Shown: positions 26,465-35,255 of the stretch, in pieces
Position numbering within the stretch: position 1 is the first letter of the stretch
How the letters are laid out: the number at the start of each line of letters is the position of its first letter
Source of the DNA: Kalymmatonema hyalinum WJT4-NPBG1
GTDB lineage: Bacteria > Cyanobacteriota > Cyanobacteriia > Cyanobacteriales > Nostocaceae
Assembly (NCBI GenBank): GCA_019359075.1
Contig: JAHHIB010000001.1
Span: 1-64,000, forward strand
Length of the DNA stretch: 64,000 nt
Direction of reading: 5' to 3'
Notes under the pieces: generated by a model
The model's input: only the letters and a program-made list of their open reading frames with translations
Told to the model about the DNA's origin: nothing
Databases searched by the model: none
Position numbers and translations under genes: made by a program

Positions 26465-27943
26465 TTAGAAATTTGAATTCCGTCGCAAGTCAAAGAAGGT
26501 TTCCAAACACTCTTGCCAAGCAAGATTGCGACTCAATTTTTGCTGACTCCAAGAGAGTGCAGCTTGCTCAAAAATTTCAGAGAAACTGGGACACAGAGGA
26601 GCGAGATCAGCTAGGCGATTAACTTTGATTTTTTGGGCGATCGCCAAACCAATAACATTAATTAACTCGGAAGCTTCTGCACCTAAGAGCGAAGCGCCCA
26701 AAATTTCCCCATTACCTAGAACAATAACTTTACAGATACCCGTAGTTTCCTCTCGGATTTGGGCAGCTGATAATGTTTTAAAAAACTGCCGCAAAACAAT
26801 AACTTTATCAGGACTATATCGGCGTTTGGCTTGTGCTTCTGTTAAACCGACTTGTGCGAATACTGGGTTAGTAAAGACTGCCCAAGGAATATGTCGATAA
26901 TTGACTTTCAACCTAGGGAAAAAGAGTGCATTTTGCAGGACTACTCTGGCCTCGTAATGAGCAATATTGGCAAATTCATAGCCACCAATCACATCACCAC
27001 AAGCCCAGATACGCTTGTTGGTAGTTTGCAGTTTGTCATTCACCAGCAGGCGGCGCTGATTCCATTTCACGTCTACCGCTGCCAAATTTAAAGATTCAAT
27101 ATTTGGCTGCTGTGCCCTCGCGACTACGATTTCATCTGTTTCAATTGCCTTATCTCCCACCTGGAGCCATTTTTTATCCTCAATTTGTCTCACCTGAGTG
27201 ACTCGTGTTTTGGTAAAGACGCGCACACCTTCTGCTTCCAACTGACTGCAAAGCATTTGGGCTATCTCAGAATCAACATCGGGAAGAATATGAGGGTGTT
27301 CTACAACCAAGGTCACATCATAACCAAACCGCCTTAGAGTTTGAGCTAATTCGATGCTTTGGGGAATACCGCCAATAATCACCCACTGTAATGGTGGTGT
27401 AGAACTGCTTAGGGCTTGCCTAATCTGAGGTATGGTCAGAAAGCCAGTTCTTTGTAATCCTTCAATCTCTGGAATTGCCGGACGCGAACCCGTAGCAAGC
27501 AAATAGCTGCGTGCACGTAGCAGGCGATCATTAACCGCAAATGAAAGATGGGATGACGATTCAAATTGACCATTGCCCAAGATGACATCCACTCCTTGGG
27601 CAGCGATAACGGCAGGTGAATGCTGCTCTTGGAGATTGGAGACAACGCCATGAGCATACAACATGGCTTGGGCTGCATGAGCAGAAATTTGGCATTTTTC
27701 TTTGGTATCAGCACATGAAGTATGAAGCCCAATTTCGGCTGCATCACCCAGTTGTTTGCCAAGGTTGCTAATGTGGCTGAGAGCATGGTGAGAAATAAAC
27801 TCGTAAGGTGCATTCACATTAAATCCACCGTTTGTCGTTGGTTCCACCAAAGCGACCTTGGCTCTGAGTTGAGAAGCAGTAAGGGCAGCATAGCGTCCAG
27901 CTAAACTGCCACCAATAACCACAACATCGTAGTCAATAGTCAC
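26465..27943 (-). CDS. FAD/NAD(P) pyridine nucleotide-disulfide oxidoreductase homologue lacking the redox cysteines
   Basis: 492 aa from a GTG at 27943 behind AAAGGA; a longer frame to 28033 would translate dispersed repeats. Overall fold: N-terminal FAD motif VVVIGGSLAGRYAA, an ATG segment (YLLATGSRPAIP), a second Rossmann motif (VIIGGIPQSIELAQ), the second FAD motif IWACGDVIGG and a C-terminal dimerisation domain (VFTNPVFAQVGLTEAQA). The redox-active block, GGTCVNVGCVPSK in mercuric/glutathione reductase relatives, reads GGFNVNAPYEFIS, so both cysteines are gone. The C-terminal HPTxSE is CPSFSE, so the catalytic His is lost too. It should bind FAD but cannot do disulfide chemistry. True function unknown; possibly an NAD(P)H:acceptor oxidoreductase. 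Monocistronic. Confidence 0.8.
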   Translation of the reverse strand: MTIDYDVVVIGGSLAGRYAALTASQLRAKVALVEPTTNGGFNVNAPYEFISHHALSHISNLGKQLGDAAEIGLHTSCADTKEKCQISAHAAQAMLYAHGVVSNLQEQHSPAVIAAQGVDVILGNGQFESSSHLSFAVNDRLLRARSYLLATGSRPAIPEIEGLQRTGFLTIPQIRQALSSSTPPLQWVIIGGIPQSIELAQTLRRFGYDVTLVVEHPHILPDVDSEIAQMLCSQLEAEGVRVFTKTRVTQVRQIEDKKWLQVGDKAIETDEIVVARAQQPNIESLNLAAVDVKWNQRRLLVNDKLQTTNKRIWACGDVIGGYEFANIAHYEARVVLQNALFFPRLKVNYRHIPWAVFTNPVFAQVGLTEAQAKRRYSPDKVIVLRQFFKTLSAAQIREETTGICKVIVLGNGEILGASLLGAEASELINVIGLAIAQKIKVNRLADLAPLCPSFSEIFEQAALSWSQQKLSRNLAWQECLETFFDLRRNSNF

Positions 27944-27984
27944 GTTATTTGTCCTTTGTCTTTTGTCAATTGTCCTTCGTGAGA

Positions 27985-28083
27985 CCAGTCCTGTTCGCGC
28001 AGCGTGCCCGCAGGGCGAATGAGGGTTTCCCAACCTAGGGAACTGGCGTTGGCGCAGCCTCTCCGGAGGAGATACCCGTCAGG
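27985..28083. repeat. GC-rich palindromic repeat cluster
   Basis: GTTCGCGCAGCGTGCCCGCA followed by GGGCGAAT, then TTTCCCAACCTAGGGAA and TGGCGCAGCCTCTCCGGA with GGAGATACCCGTCAGGG. Two to three short palindromes in series, members of the same family as those at 26089, 33959, 44199, 50610 and 57616. Between the flavoprotein and cobD genes. Confidence 0.65.
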
Positions 28084-28107
28084 GTCAATTGTCCTTTCTC
28101 TTAATGA

Positions 28108-29196
28108 CTAATGACTAATCACTAATGATAGAGCTTCTAGCAAGCGCTGGTTATCTAACCCAGAGCGTACGGCTACCCGGAAATACCTATCGCCTAGTTC
28201 CGAGAAACTCAGGCAATCACGAATTAAAATCTGGTGATGCTTGAGTAATTTTTGCTGCAACTGCGAACTAGATTGTTGTGATTCAACGAGTAAAAAATTA
28301 GCCGCACTTTGCAGGGGTTGCAATCCGCTTAAAGAAGCTAAACCCTGGAAGAGTTGATTTCGTGCTGGTGGTAGCCATGACCAAGTTTGGTCTTGAAACT
28401 CTTTATCCCCAACGGCAGCGACTGCTGCCGCTGCTGCCAAGGTATTTACAGGCCAGGGGTCACGCCATAACTGCCAGCGCCGCAAAAAGTCGGGGTGGGC
28501 GATCGCATATCCCAGTCGTAAACCAGGAAGACTGTAGAACTTGGTGAGCGATCGCAAAATCACTAAGTTTGGATATTCCTGCACCACCTCTATCAGGCTT
28601 TGTTCCTGTTCTGGGGGCAGAAAATCCATAAAAGCTTCATCCACCACCACCAAGGCAAATTCCTTCAAGTATGGCAGAATGGCTTCCCGCGAAAATAATT
28701 TTCCCGTAGGGTTATGGGGGTTATTCAGCAGCAAGCCCCAGTTAGTGCTGAGTTGTGAGTGCTGAGTGCTGAGTACTGCTTTTAACTCAGGGCTCGGTAT
28801 TCGTTGCTCAGAACTGATCATAGGAAACTCCAGTACCTCAGCGTGGTATGCCGCTAGCGCCCGGTAGTAGTCGCCAAAGGCTGGAGTTATCAAAGCTGTT
28901 GCGGCTAACTGTGCCAATTCCCGACCTGCCAGTGAAAGTAATTCTGCCGAGCCGTTACCCGGCAAAATCCATTCAGCAGGCAGTTGATGAAAGTGACTGA
29001 GAGCAAGTCTCAGTTCACCGTAATCAGGGTCTGGATAGTGCCTGAGGTTGCCCAATTGGGATTCAATTGCCGCTAAGGCGCTCTTTGGAGGTCCCAAGGG
29101 GCTGATGCTGGCAGAAAAATCCAGAATAGCACTTGGGGGACAGCCAGCTAACGCTGCTGCCCAAGCTAGATTTCCCCCGTGTGCAGGTTGCCGCAT
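28108..29196 (-). CDS. cobD: threonine-phosphate decarboxylase-like PLP enzyme (CobD family)
   Basis: 362 aa from the ATG at 29196; the frame continues upstream into the HU gene, but family members begin MRQPAHGGNL. A class I/II PLP aminotransferase fold like HisC: FSASISPLGPP, PGNGSAELLSL, LLNNPHNPTGKLF (Asn), VVDEAFMDF (Asp) and SLTKFYSLPGLRLGYA (PLP-Lys). CobD makes the aminopropanol-phosphate arm of cobalamin; without other cob genes nearby, the assignment over HisC rests on the N-terminal HGGN motif. A heptamer repeat (28746-28773) is translated in frame as part of the loop STQHSQLST. The stop lies in another TAATGAC heptamer run. Confidence 0.78.
   Translation of the reverse strand: MRQPAHGGNLAWAAALAGCPPSAILDFSASISPLGPPKSALAAIESQLGNLRHYPDPDYGELRLALSHFHQLPAEWILPGNGSAELLSLAGRELAQLAATALITPAFGDYYRALAAYHAEVLEFPMISSEQRIPSPELKAVLSTQHSQLSTNWGLLLNNPHNPTGKLFSREAILPYLKEFALVVVDEAFMDFLPPEQEQSLIEVVQEYPNLVILRSLTKFYSLPGLRLGYAIAHPDFLRRWQLWRDPWPVNTLAAAAAVAAVGDKEFQDQTWSWLPPARNQLFQGLASLSGLQPLQSAANFLLVESQQSSSQLQQKLLKHHQILIRDCLSFSELGDRYFRVAVRSGLDNQRLLEALSLVISH
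28746..28773. repeat. heptamer tandem repeat inside cobD
   Basis: TGCTGAG, TTGTGAG, TGCTGAG, TGCTGAG in tandem. On the coding strand these read CTCAGCA/CTCACAA units, the same type of repeat as at 47336-47360 in the M16 protease gene. Confidence 0.75.
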
Positions 29197-29230
29197 AGAA
29201 AAAGGGTGCCCTAAAGAACCAAAACAGAAC

Positions 29231-29515
29231 CTAAGCTTTTGGGGGTGCAACCTTTTCTCTAAACAATTTTCCAGCGGAAAAAGCAGGCACCTTTGTTGCC
29301 GGAATTTCCATCTTCTCATTTGTTTTGGGGTTGCGACCTTCGCGGGCTTTACGTTCCCGTGATTCAAATGAGCCAAATCCCACCAAAGTGACTTTATCGC
29401 CAGAGGAAACTGCTTCGATGATGGTTTCCAAAGCCGCAGTTAAGACTGCATCAGCTTGTTTTTTAGTAACACTAGCCTTTTCAGCTACGGCATCAACCAA
29501 TTCACCTTTGTTCAT
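29231..29515 (-). CDS. hup: HU-family DNA-binding protein
   Basis: 94 aa, typical HU length. MNKGELVDAVAEKASVTKKQ forms the helical dimer region; VTLVGFGSFESRERKAREGRNP is the canonical beta-arm, and IPATKVPAFSAGKLFRE is the DNA-binding end. A nucleoid-associated protein. The 34-bp gap to cobD suggests partial read-through. A long AT-rich leader lies upstream. Confidence 0.97.
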   Translation of the reverse strand: MNKGELVDAVAEKASVTKKQADAVLTAALETIIEAVSSGDKVTLVGFGSFESRERKAREGRNPKTNEKMEIPATKVPAFSAGKLFREKVAPPKA

Positions 29516-30043
29516 GTCAAACTCCTAAGTGTTTACTTGAGATTGTGTACAGATACGCCCTGACACATCTTTACTTAAATCTCTGTTTGGAGATTTACAA
29601 AAGTCGCCTTTATGAGTCTTTATGCTTAAAGAGGCTGTAATTCCCATAGGCTCGACTTTTCAATGAATCATTCTAAAGTGTCGTAGCCAGAAGTGGATAG
29701 ATGAAACCATTAATTTATATAGATTTCAGGATTTTTTTTTGAAATCAGGCAATTGTTTGACTCAAAACCACCCCTAAAGTAGGAAAAAATACTTAGTAAA
29801 AACCCCTGTTGCTAGGGGAACAGAGGGGAATGGAGGGATAAACAGGTGGAATGGTAGTTAGTCTTTGTTAAGTTTAATGACTGTATTTTAATGACAATGT
29901 GGGCTTGAGCTTATTGAGATCCCCGACTTCTTAAAGAAGTCGGGGATCTTGTTTTGATTCGTGACGTTGCCATAAGTTAGGCAAAGGATTTGTGGAGATC
30001 TCATCCGATGCAGTAGGGAAGGTGTTTGGCTCATTGCTGTATT
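29516..30043. other. 528-bp gene-free stretch with a strong palindrome
   Basis: Holds the promoter of hup (minus strand) and the 3' flank of pilQ. A perfect 16-bp inverted repeat with a 1-base loop is at 29917-29949 (AGATCCCCGACTTCTT / AAGAAGTCGGGGATCT). On the plus strand it is followed by TGTTTTGATT. No gene is visible. Confidence 0.55.
29917..29949. repeat. perfect 16-bp palindrome between hup and pilQ
   Basis: AGATCCCCGACTTCTT (29917-29932), A, AAGAAGTCGGGGATCT (29934-29949). This is a dispersed cyanobacterial palindrome type and is also well placed, about 95 bp after the pilQ stop, to terminate the pil operon. Confidence 0.8.
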
Positions 30044-32188
30044 TTAAGGCTTCGGCAGTTGCAAACCACCACGTTCGAGGATTTGCCGTACATCTGGGCT
30101 AGGGGTGTAGTTATAGCCAAAAGAGGAGCGCTCTGAATCTTCTACGATTTGAGGCGTTAGTAATACAATCACCTCACTGCGATCGCTAGTTTTGTTTGTT
30201 CTTCTAAATAAAGCACCCAGGATAGGAATATCACCCAAGATGGGAACTTTTGTTACACTGACTCGGTCAGAGTCCTGAATGATACCACTAAGAATTAACG
30301 TCTGACCATCTCGCAGGCGAATTAAGCCAGAAGTCAGTTCTCTGGCAGACAACAACGTAATAAGGTCTCCACGACCAGTTGTAGTACTACCATTAATTGC
30401 AGAAACCGTGGGCGCAACGGATAGAGAAATAAAGCCATTATCGTCAATCCGATCAACTTTGACTTGCAGGATTAAACCAGCCCGCTTAATAATAGGTCTC
30501 TCTACCTCAGAAACTCTATTGGTAACAGGGTCAATCACTGTACCCGTCTCATAACCGCCAAATACTTCCTGTGTTAGGTTAACAACAGCAGTTTGTCCTT
30601 CTTGTACTGTTAGCGTCGGGTCAGTCAAAATTTTGGCATTACCATTTTCCACCTGAGCTTGCAAAGTAGCGAGAAAACGTTTCGGGAACTTTAACGGATT
30701 TCCTAGTGGAGTGTTGTTGATTGTTGGAGAACTAGTCAAACTGTTTGTCACTTCAGCACTACTAGCTGGTCTAGAACCGCCAAAATTCAGAACTGCAGCA
30801 CCGCCATCATTAGTAAAGAAGTTATTGCCTACCCCAAAGGAGAAGCTGGTGTTAAAGTTTTTTGTGTCCCGTAGATTAACATCGATAATTTTGACATTCA
30901 CTACAACTTGCCGACGGCGGATATCAAGCTGAGTGAGCTGAGTCATCGCCATTTCAACTTGTTTAGGAGGACCAATTAAAGTAATGGAATTGGTGCGCTC
31001 GTCTCCTAATGCTTGTAAACCTCGTAGTAGAGGGTTAGAGTCTCTAAAATCAATGCGTTGAGTTTCAACTCTGGTTTCTGTAGTGGTTTGGGTTTGGGTT
31101 ACAGGGTTAGCTCCACTGCCCACAGGTACAGCATTAACGCTGGTCACTTGACGTTCGCGGCTGACGGCAGTTTCAGTTCCCAAGCCGACTAAAAAATTTA
31201 GTGCCACTCCCACTGTTACCTGATTAAGTCGCAAGTTACGTATAATCACATCACGGGTGGAATTAGGCAGTTTCGCTCCAACAAAAATTGTCCGTCCGCT
31301 GCGGTTCGCTTCAAGACCACTCAAGCGCAAGACATAGTTAAAAACATCTTGTACTGGCTCGTTTTCTATATCCAACGAGATTGTTGGTCCCTCACTCCCA
31401 GGAGTACCCTGCTGTGCCTGTTGTCCTCCAGAAGCTTGCTCTCCTGCTTCTCTTCCCGCAAAAGCCAAGTTAAGACCAGCAGCACGGGCAAGCAGTGACA
31501 AAACCTCGCGTACCGGAGCGTCCCGCAACACTAAGCGAGACACTCGTTCTTGAGTTCCCAAGTCAATATTGCTAGGAGAAGCATCAATATTTGAAATTGC
31601 TATATCCCCTACTGGTGGTGCAACGGCTCTGGGTAAGAAAGGTGGAGCTTGGTTCGTGTTTGAATTTGGTGCTGCGGGTTGTACAGCCGTGCCGTCAATG
31701 CTTTGGGGGTTGGGAACGAGAACGTCTGGCTTTTGGCTGTGTTGGGGTGAGGGAGAAACAGGCGGTGCTGCTTGTGTTCCCTCTGTTGAGGTAAAACCAA
31801 GAATAATTTCATTTTGCTTTCGCACTACAGGTTGATTGTTGGGAATGCTGCTCGTTCCAGTCACTATCACTTGGATGCTAGTAGCATCAAGTTGATTAAC
31901 TGTCACTGAGGCAATGCCTGGAACCGGATTGTCTTGGCGGAAACTATTTCCTTGTGGTAAACGTAATTGAGTATTAATAATATCTGCGACTAAAGTATTG
32001 CCTTTTTTTGTCGTAAAAATTTGTGGACGTGAGGTTGAGGCAGTTGTTAATACAATATTTATTCCATCATTAACTGGACTGAGCTGCACTCCAGTAATTT
32101 GAGTAGTCTGTGCCGATACTGGTTGAGCCGCTAAAAAAACAATTGCAGCGGCATCTAATACAACACTACTAGCGTGAAGCTGTTTCAC
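30044..32188 (-). CDS. pilQ: type IV pilus secretin PilQ
   Basis: 714 aa. Starts at GTG (32188) behind GAGGA. Signal peptide to about residue 26 (VSAQ). An AMIN domain (about 30-135; ITGVQLSPVNDGINIVL) binds peptidoglycan. A proline-rich linker, then an STN/secretin_N region (about 215-300; RLVLRDAPVREVLSLLARAA) and N-domain (LDIRRRQVVVNVKIIDVNL), and a secretin barrel (about 500-690) with ILTDPTLTVQEGQTAVVN and VPILGDIPILGALFR. It forms the outer-membrane channel for the pilus, needed for motility and DNA uptake. Last gene of pilMNOQ; a lipoprotein PilP gene is absent, as usual in cyanobacteria. Confidence 0.96.
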   Translation of the reverse strand: MKQLHASSVVLDAAAIVFLAAQPVSAQTTQITGVQLSPVNDGINIVLTTASTSRPQIFTTKKGNTLVADIINTQLRLPQGNSFRQDNPVPGIASVTVNQLDATSIQVIVTGTSSIPNNQPVVRKQNEIILGFTSTEGTQAAPPVSPSPQHSQKPDVLVPNPQSIDGTAVQPAAPNSNTNQAPPFLPRAVAPPVGDIAISNIDASPSNIDLGTQERVSRLVLRDAPVREVLSLLARAAGLNLAFAGREAGEQASGGQQAQQGTPGSEGPTISLDIENEPVQDVFNYVLRLSGLEANRSGRTIFVGAKLPNSTRDVIIRNLRLNQVTVGVALNFLVGLGTETAVSRERQVTSVNAVPVGSGANPVTQTQTTTETRVETQRIDFRDSNPLLRGLQALGDERTNSITLIGPPKQVEMAMTQLTQLDIRRRQVVVNVKIIDVNLRDTKNFNTSFSFGVGNNFFTNDGGAAVLNFGGSRPASSAEVTNSLTSSPTINNTPLGNPLKFPKRFLATLQAQVENGNAKILTDPTLTVQEGQTAVVNLTQEVFGGYETGTVIDPVTNRVSEVERPIIKRAGLILQVKVDRIDDNGFISLSVAPTVSAINGSTTTGRGDLITLLSARELTSGLIRLRDGQTLILSGIIQDSDRVSVTKVPILGDIPILGALFRRTNKTSDRSEVIVLLTPQIVEDSERSSFGYNYTPSPDVRQILERGGLQLPKP

Positions 32189-32353
32189 AGTTCATTCCTC
32201 ATAATTTGAAAACTATGTATAAATAAAGCCTTTACTATATTTAGGAGTGTTTATTTATGCCCATCTGACTTGAAAAAGCACCCGTGCATGGAGCAGAGGG
32301 GATAAGAAACTTTTTCGTGCATTTTGGTGTGCGCAGTTTATGATGGCTACTTA

Positions 32354-33112
32354 TTAATTATTTGGTTTTGCCGTAGCAGCAGCTGCGACTTCCTCTTGGC
32401 TTAGTGACATTAATGCCTGTAACTGGAAAGATGTACTAATAGGTGCTGATCCAACCCGAAGCATCACAGTTTTGTCCTGTTGAGTTGCGGCTTCTGGTGC
32501 CAAACTTGATTGATAGTCTTTCACTATCAACAAAGACTGTAACCGCTCTATATTACGGAGAATGGATTGTGTTTGTTCGTAGGTTCCGATAATTTCAATA
32601 TTGATACTGCTGCGTTTTAGCTTGCCATTTACCAACGAACCAAGACTCCCATCAGTAATGGGTTCAGCCTTTCCAGTAGGGACGTATTTCCTCAGTTTTG
32701 CTCTCACTGCATTTGGAGGAATTTGAGTATTGCCAGATTCAACCAAGCGATTTAGATCCAGTGGTAGGGTATCCAAGCTTTTCTCATTAGCAAATAAAGC
32801 TAAAACCTGGAGTTGTTGCTGTTTGGAAATTGCTTGTTCCTGTTTAACTGTCTCCATTTGTTGAATAATGGTTTTCTTTTGGTCAACAACTTCCTGTAAT
32901 TGGTTCTGTTTTCTTTGCTGCTGTTGAAAAGTTTCCCATGCAGGCATGACGGAATTCATCAGCACATAAACTGCTCCTGCAAGCCCTAAACCCCCTACAA
33001 GAATGCTGATAAGTTTTGGTGTTAGGGAAATGCCAAAAATAACAAGGTAACTTGGAGAAGCTGTATCAAATTCTGTACCTTGTACAAAATTTAAATCATC
33101 ATTGAAAGTCAT
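32354..33112 (-). CDS. pilO: type IV pilus assembly protein PilO
   Basis: 252 aa. One transmembrane helix at about 37-55 (LISILVGGLGLAGAVYVLM), then a coiled coil (WETFQQQQRKQNQLQEVVDQ) and a periplasmic ferredoxin-like domain (INIEIIGTYEQTQSILRNIERL). It forms the inner-membrane alignment complex with PilM and PilN. The start codon overlaps the pilN stop (ATGA), indicating translational coupling. Confidence 0.93.
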   Translation of the reverse strand: MTFNDDLNFVQGTEFDTASPSYLVIFGISLTPKLISILVGGLGLAGAVYVLMNSVMPAWETFQQQQRKQNQLQEVVDQKKTIIQQMETVKQEQAISKQQQLQVLALFANEKSLDTLPLDLNRLVESGNTQIPPNAVRAKLRKYVPTGKAEPITDGSLGSLVNGKLKRSSINIEIIGTYEQTQSILRNIERLQSLLIVKDYQSSLAPEAATQQDKTVMLRVGSAPISTSFQLQALMSLSQEEVAAAATAKPNN

Positions 33113-33879
33113 TTTTGAATCACTCCTATTTGTTGCATACTACGGATTCTATTCACTAGTCCTACTGCGCCTTTTTGTTCCAATTCCGGAATTAATTCAG
33201 AAGCGGGAACATTACTGAGACTGGATTGAATTGTGTATTTGACTATTTGGGGTGGTTTAATTTGTATGTTCGTAGCAGATTGAGAGTCGGATTGTATCGG
33301 TGCATCTACTAACTCTGCTGTGATAATTTTTGTCTGTGCAGCTTTGAACAAACGAGACTGTTGCAAACTCAGCATAAAATCGTTGACATCGCTAAAGGAG
33401 CGAGCAAACCCCGAAATTTCCACACCTCCAGCAGGATTGGGTGCTGGCTGTCCTTCTGTTGGGGCTGTGGGTAGAATTTGCTTGATGCTATCAATTTGCA
33501 CAGTTTCTGGAATGCGATCGCGCAAATCTTGTAACACAACTGACCAAGGACGAATCTGGTCAAAAACACTAACTAAAGCTTGAGTTTCCTGCTTGATTTT
33601 GTTTGTTTCTTCTTTGATTTTGTCTATATTTCCTATTTCTGTCTTTAGCCTTTGATTCTCCTGTTCCAGTTCGGCTCTGTTCTGCTCTATTTCACTATTT
33701 TTTGCTTGCAAAAACCACCAAGTCGTTCCCATTAAAGCTGGAAAAAATATACTGACTGCCACTCCTATATACAGTGGTCTTACATCTCCACTACGTAGAG
33801 ATATTTCTGCTCGCTTTTTTTTAGAATTCTTCTGGTAAATTGAGCGGTCTTTGAGAAAGTTGATATCTAGGCTATACAT
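33109..33879 (-). CDS. pilN: type IV pilus assembly protein PilN
   Basis: 256 aa. The short cytoplasmic N-terminus MYSLDINFLKDR is the PilM-binding motif (the INFL type). A transmembrane helix lies at about 36-56 (YIGVAVSIFFPALMGTTWWF), followed by a coiled coil (EIEQNRAELEQENQRLKTEI) and a periplasmic domain (GVEISGFARSFSDVNDFMLSL). Partner of PilM and PilO. Four-base overlap with pilO and 122 bp from pilM. Confidence 0.93.
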   Translation of the reverse strand: MYSLDINFLKDRSIYQKNSKKKRAEISLRSGDVRPLYIGVAVSIFFPALMGTTWWFLQAKNSEIEQNRAELEQENQRLKTEIGNIDKIKEETNKIKQETQALVSVFDQIRPWSVVLQDLRDRIPETVQIDSIKQILPTAPTEGQPAPNPAGGVEISGFARSFSDVNDFMLSLQQSRLFKAAQTKIITAELVDAPIQSDSQSATNIQIKPPQIVKYTIQSSLSNVPASELIPELEQKGAVGLVNRIRSMQQIGVIQK

Positions 33880-33954
33880 TTTACTTAAAATATTACGTCT
33901 TTAATTTGCATATTCTAAACACGCAGGATACCTGCCAACTCTATTTTTTTTGAA

Positions 33955-33985
33955 TTTTGTTCGCGTAGCGTGTCCGCAGGACATA
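33955..33985. repeat. GCGTAGCGT palindrome between pilM and pilN
   Basis: GTTCGCGTAGCGTGTCCGCA then GGACAT at 33959-33984, followed by TTTGAAT-type short repeats. A family member inside an operon spacer. Confidence 0.65.
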
Positions 33986-34001
33986 TTTTGAATTTTGAAT
34001 T

Positions 34002-35114
34002 TTATTGCGCCTCTCGCATTCCTAAACCAAGCACTATCGCCAACCCAGGGCGTTGGGCTGCGGGGTATTTATCTTGGTCAATTTGCAATGATAAAGCCGC
34101 AATTGGGTCTATTTGAGAGGCTGGCAAACTTAATCGTTGTGTAAAAAACTCATCAATTTGTCCTAGTCCGCCTCCTGGTCCTGCTAGCATAATTTGTGCT
34201 ATCTCCAAATTTTCATTTTGATTGAGATAAAAATTAATGGAACGGCGCAGTTCATCTGTGAGTTCTCCTAAGACCTGCATCATCGCTGTCATACCTGGAT
34301 TCATTTCAGGAACACTAGTTTTCTCTTCATCATCTATAGGTGTTGAAGGAATAGACATTCCATACAAAAGTTCTATATCTCGTGAAACGGGTAAACTCAT
34401 TGCCCTAGATATAGCAATTTGCATTTGATACGTTCCAATAGGAACCGTACGCGAAAAATGGGGCACTCCATTCACAACGATCGCTATTTCTGTGCTATCA
34501 AACTCTATATCGACTAGCACTACTGCTTCTTGTGATCCGTATTGTCGCAATTGGTCGCGAATTGTCCGAATCAGAGCAAAACTGTTAATCTCTAAAACAT
34601 CAATTTGCAATCCGGCTTGCTCAAATGTATCTATAAAACTATCGGTAATTTCCTTACGAGTAGCAACTAGCAATACCTGTACCTTTTCGATGCCATCGTG
34701 ATCTACAAAGTACCCAAGTTTCTGATAATCAATATCAGCTTCTTCACGAGGATAAGGTAAATACAAACCTGCTTCGTGGTTAAGTACCATCTCCTGTAGT
34801 TCTTTGTCATCTAACTCTGCTGGCACGGATATAAGGCGTATAATTGAGTCTCGCCCTGGTACAGCGGTAGCAACACGAAAAGCTTTGATTTTACTTTCAG
34901 CGATCGCTTCCTCGATTAATTGCGCCATTGTTGCGGGATCATTGATTTGACCATTAACAAAAACACCTTCTGGAACCGACACTGATGTTAAAGTTTCTAG
35001 TTTCAAACCTTGGCGTTGCTTGCGTAGCTGAACTAAATTCACGCGTTCGGATGCCAGTTCTATGCCAACCCCTTGATAATATTTACCAAACAAACTCTTG
35101 AATTGCCTTACCAC
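34002..35114 (-). CDS. pilM: type IV pilus assembly ATPase-like protein PilM
   Basis: 370 aa, starts at GTG (35114). An actin/FtsA-like fold: VGIELASERVNLVQLRK (phosphate 1), RVATAVPGRDSIIR, VVLVDIEFDSTEIAIVVNG (phosphate 2) and IMLAGPGGGLGQIDEFF (adenosine motif). A cytoplasmic ring that binds PilN. First gene of pilMNOQ, divergent from the sugar-binding lipoprotein gene with 141 bp between. Confidence 0.95.
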   Translation of the reverse strand: MVRQFKSLFGKYYQGVGIELASERVNLVQLRKQRQGLKLETLTSVSVPEGVFVNGQINDPATMAQLIEEAIAESKIKAFRVATAVPGRDSIIRLISVPAELDDKELQEMVLNHEAGLYLPYPREEADIDYQKLGYFVDHDGIEKVQVLLVATRKEITDSFIDTFEQAGLQIDVLEINSFALIRTIRDQLRQYGSQEAVVLVDIEFDSTEIAIVVNGVPHFSRTVPIGTYQMQIAISRAMSLPVSRDIELLYGMSIPSTPIDDEEKTSVPEMNPGMTAMMQVLGELTDELRRSINFYLNQNENLEIAQIMLAGPGGGLGQIDEFFTQRLSLPASQIDPIAALSLQIDQDKYPAAQRPGLAIVLGLGMREAQ

Positions 35115-35255
35115 AGTTTTGCTCGTTGGACTACCAATAGAAAAATCAAATGATATTAAGAATTGATATTGTTACTAGGAAATTGTTTTAGCCTATAATC
35201 TCCACAATTCTGCATAAGCACTTCACCCTGAACAAGATAAAAAAGTACAAGCACG

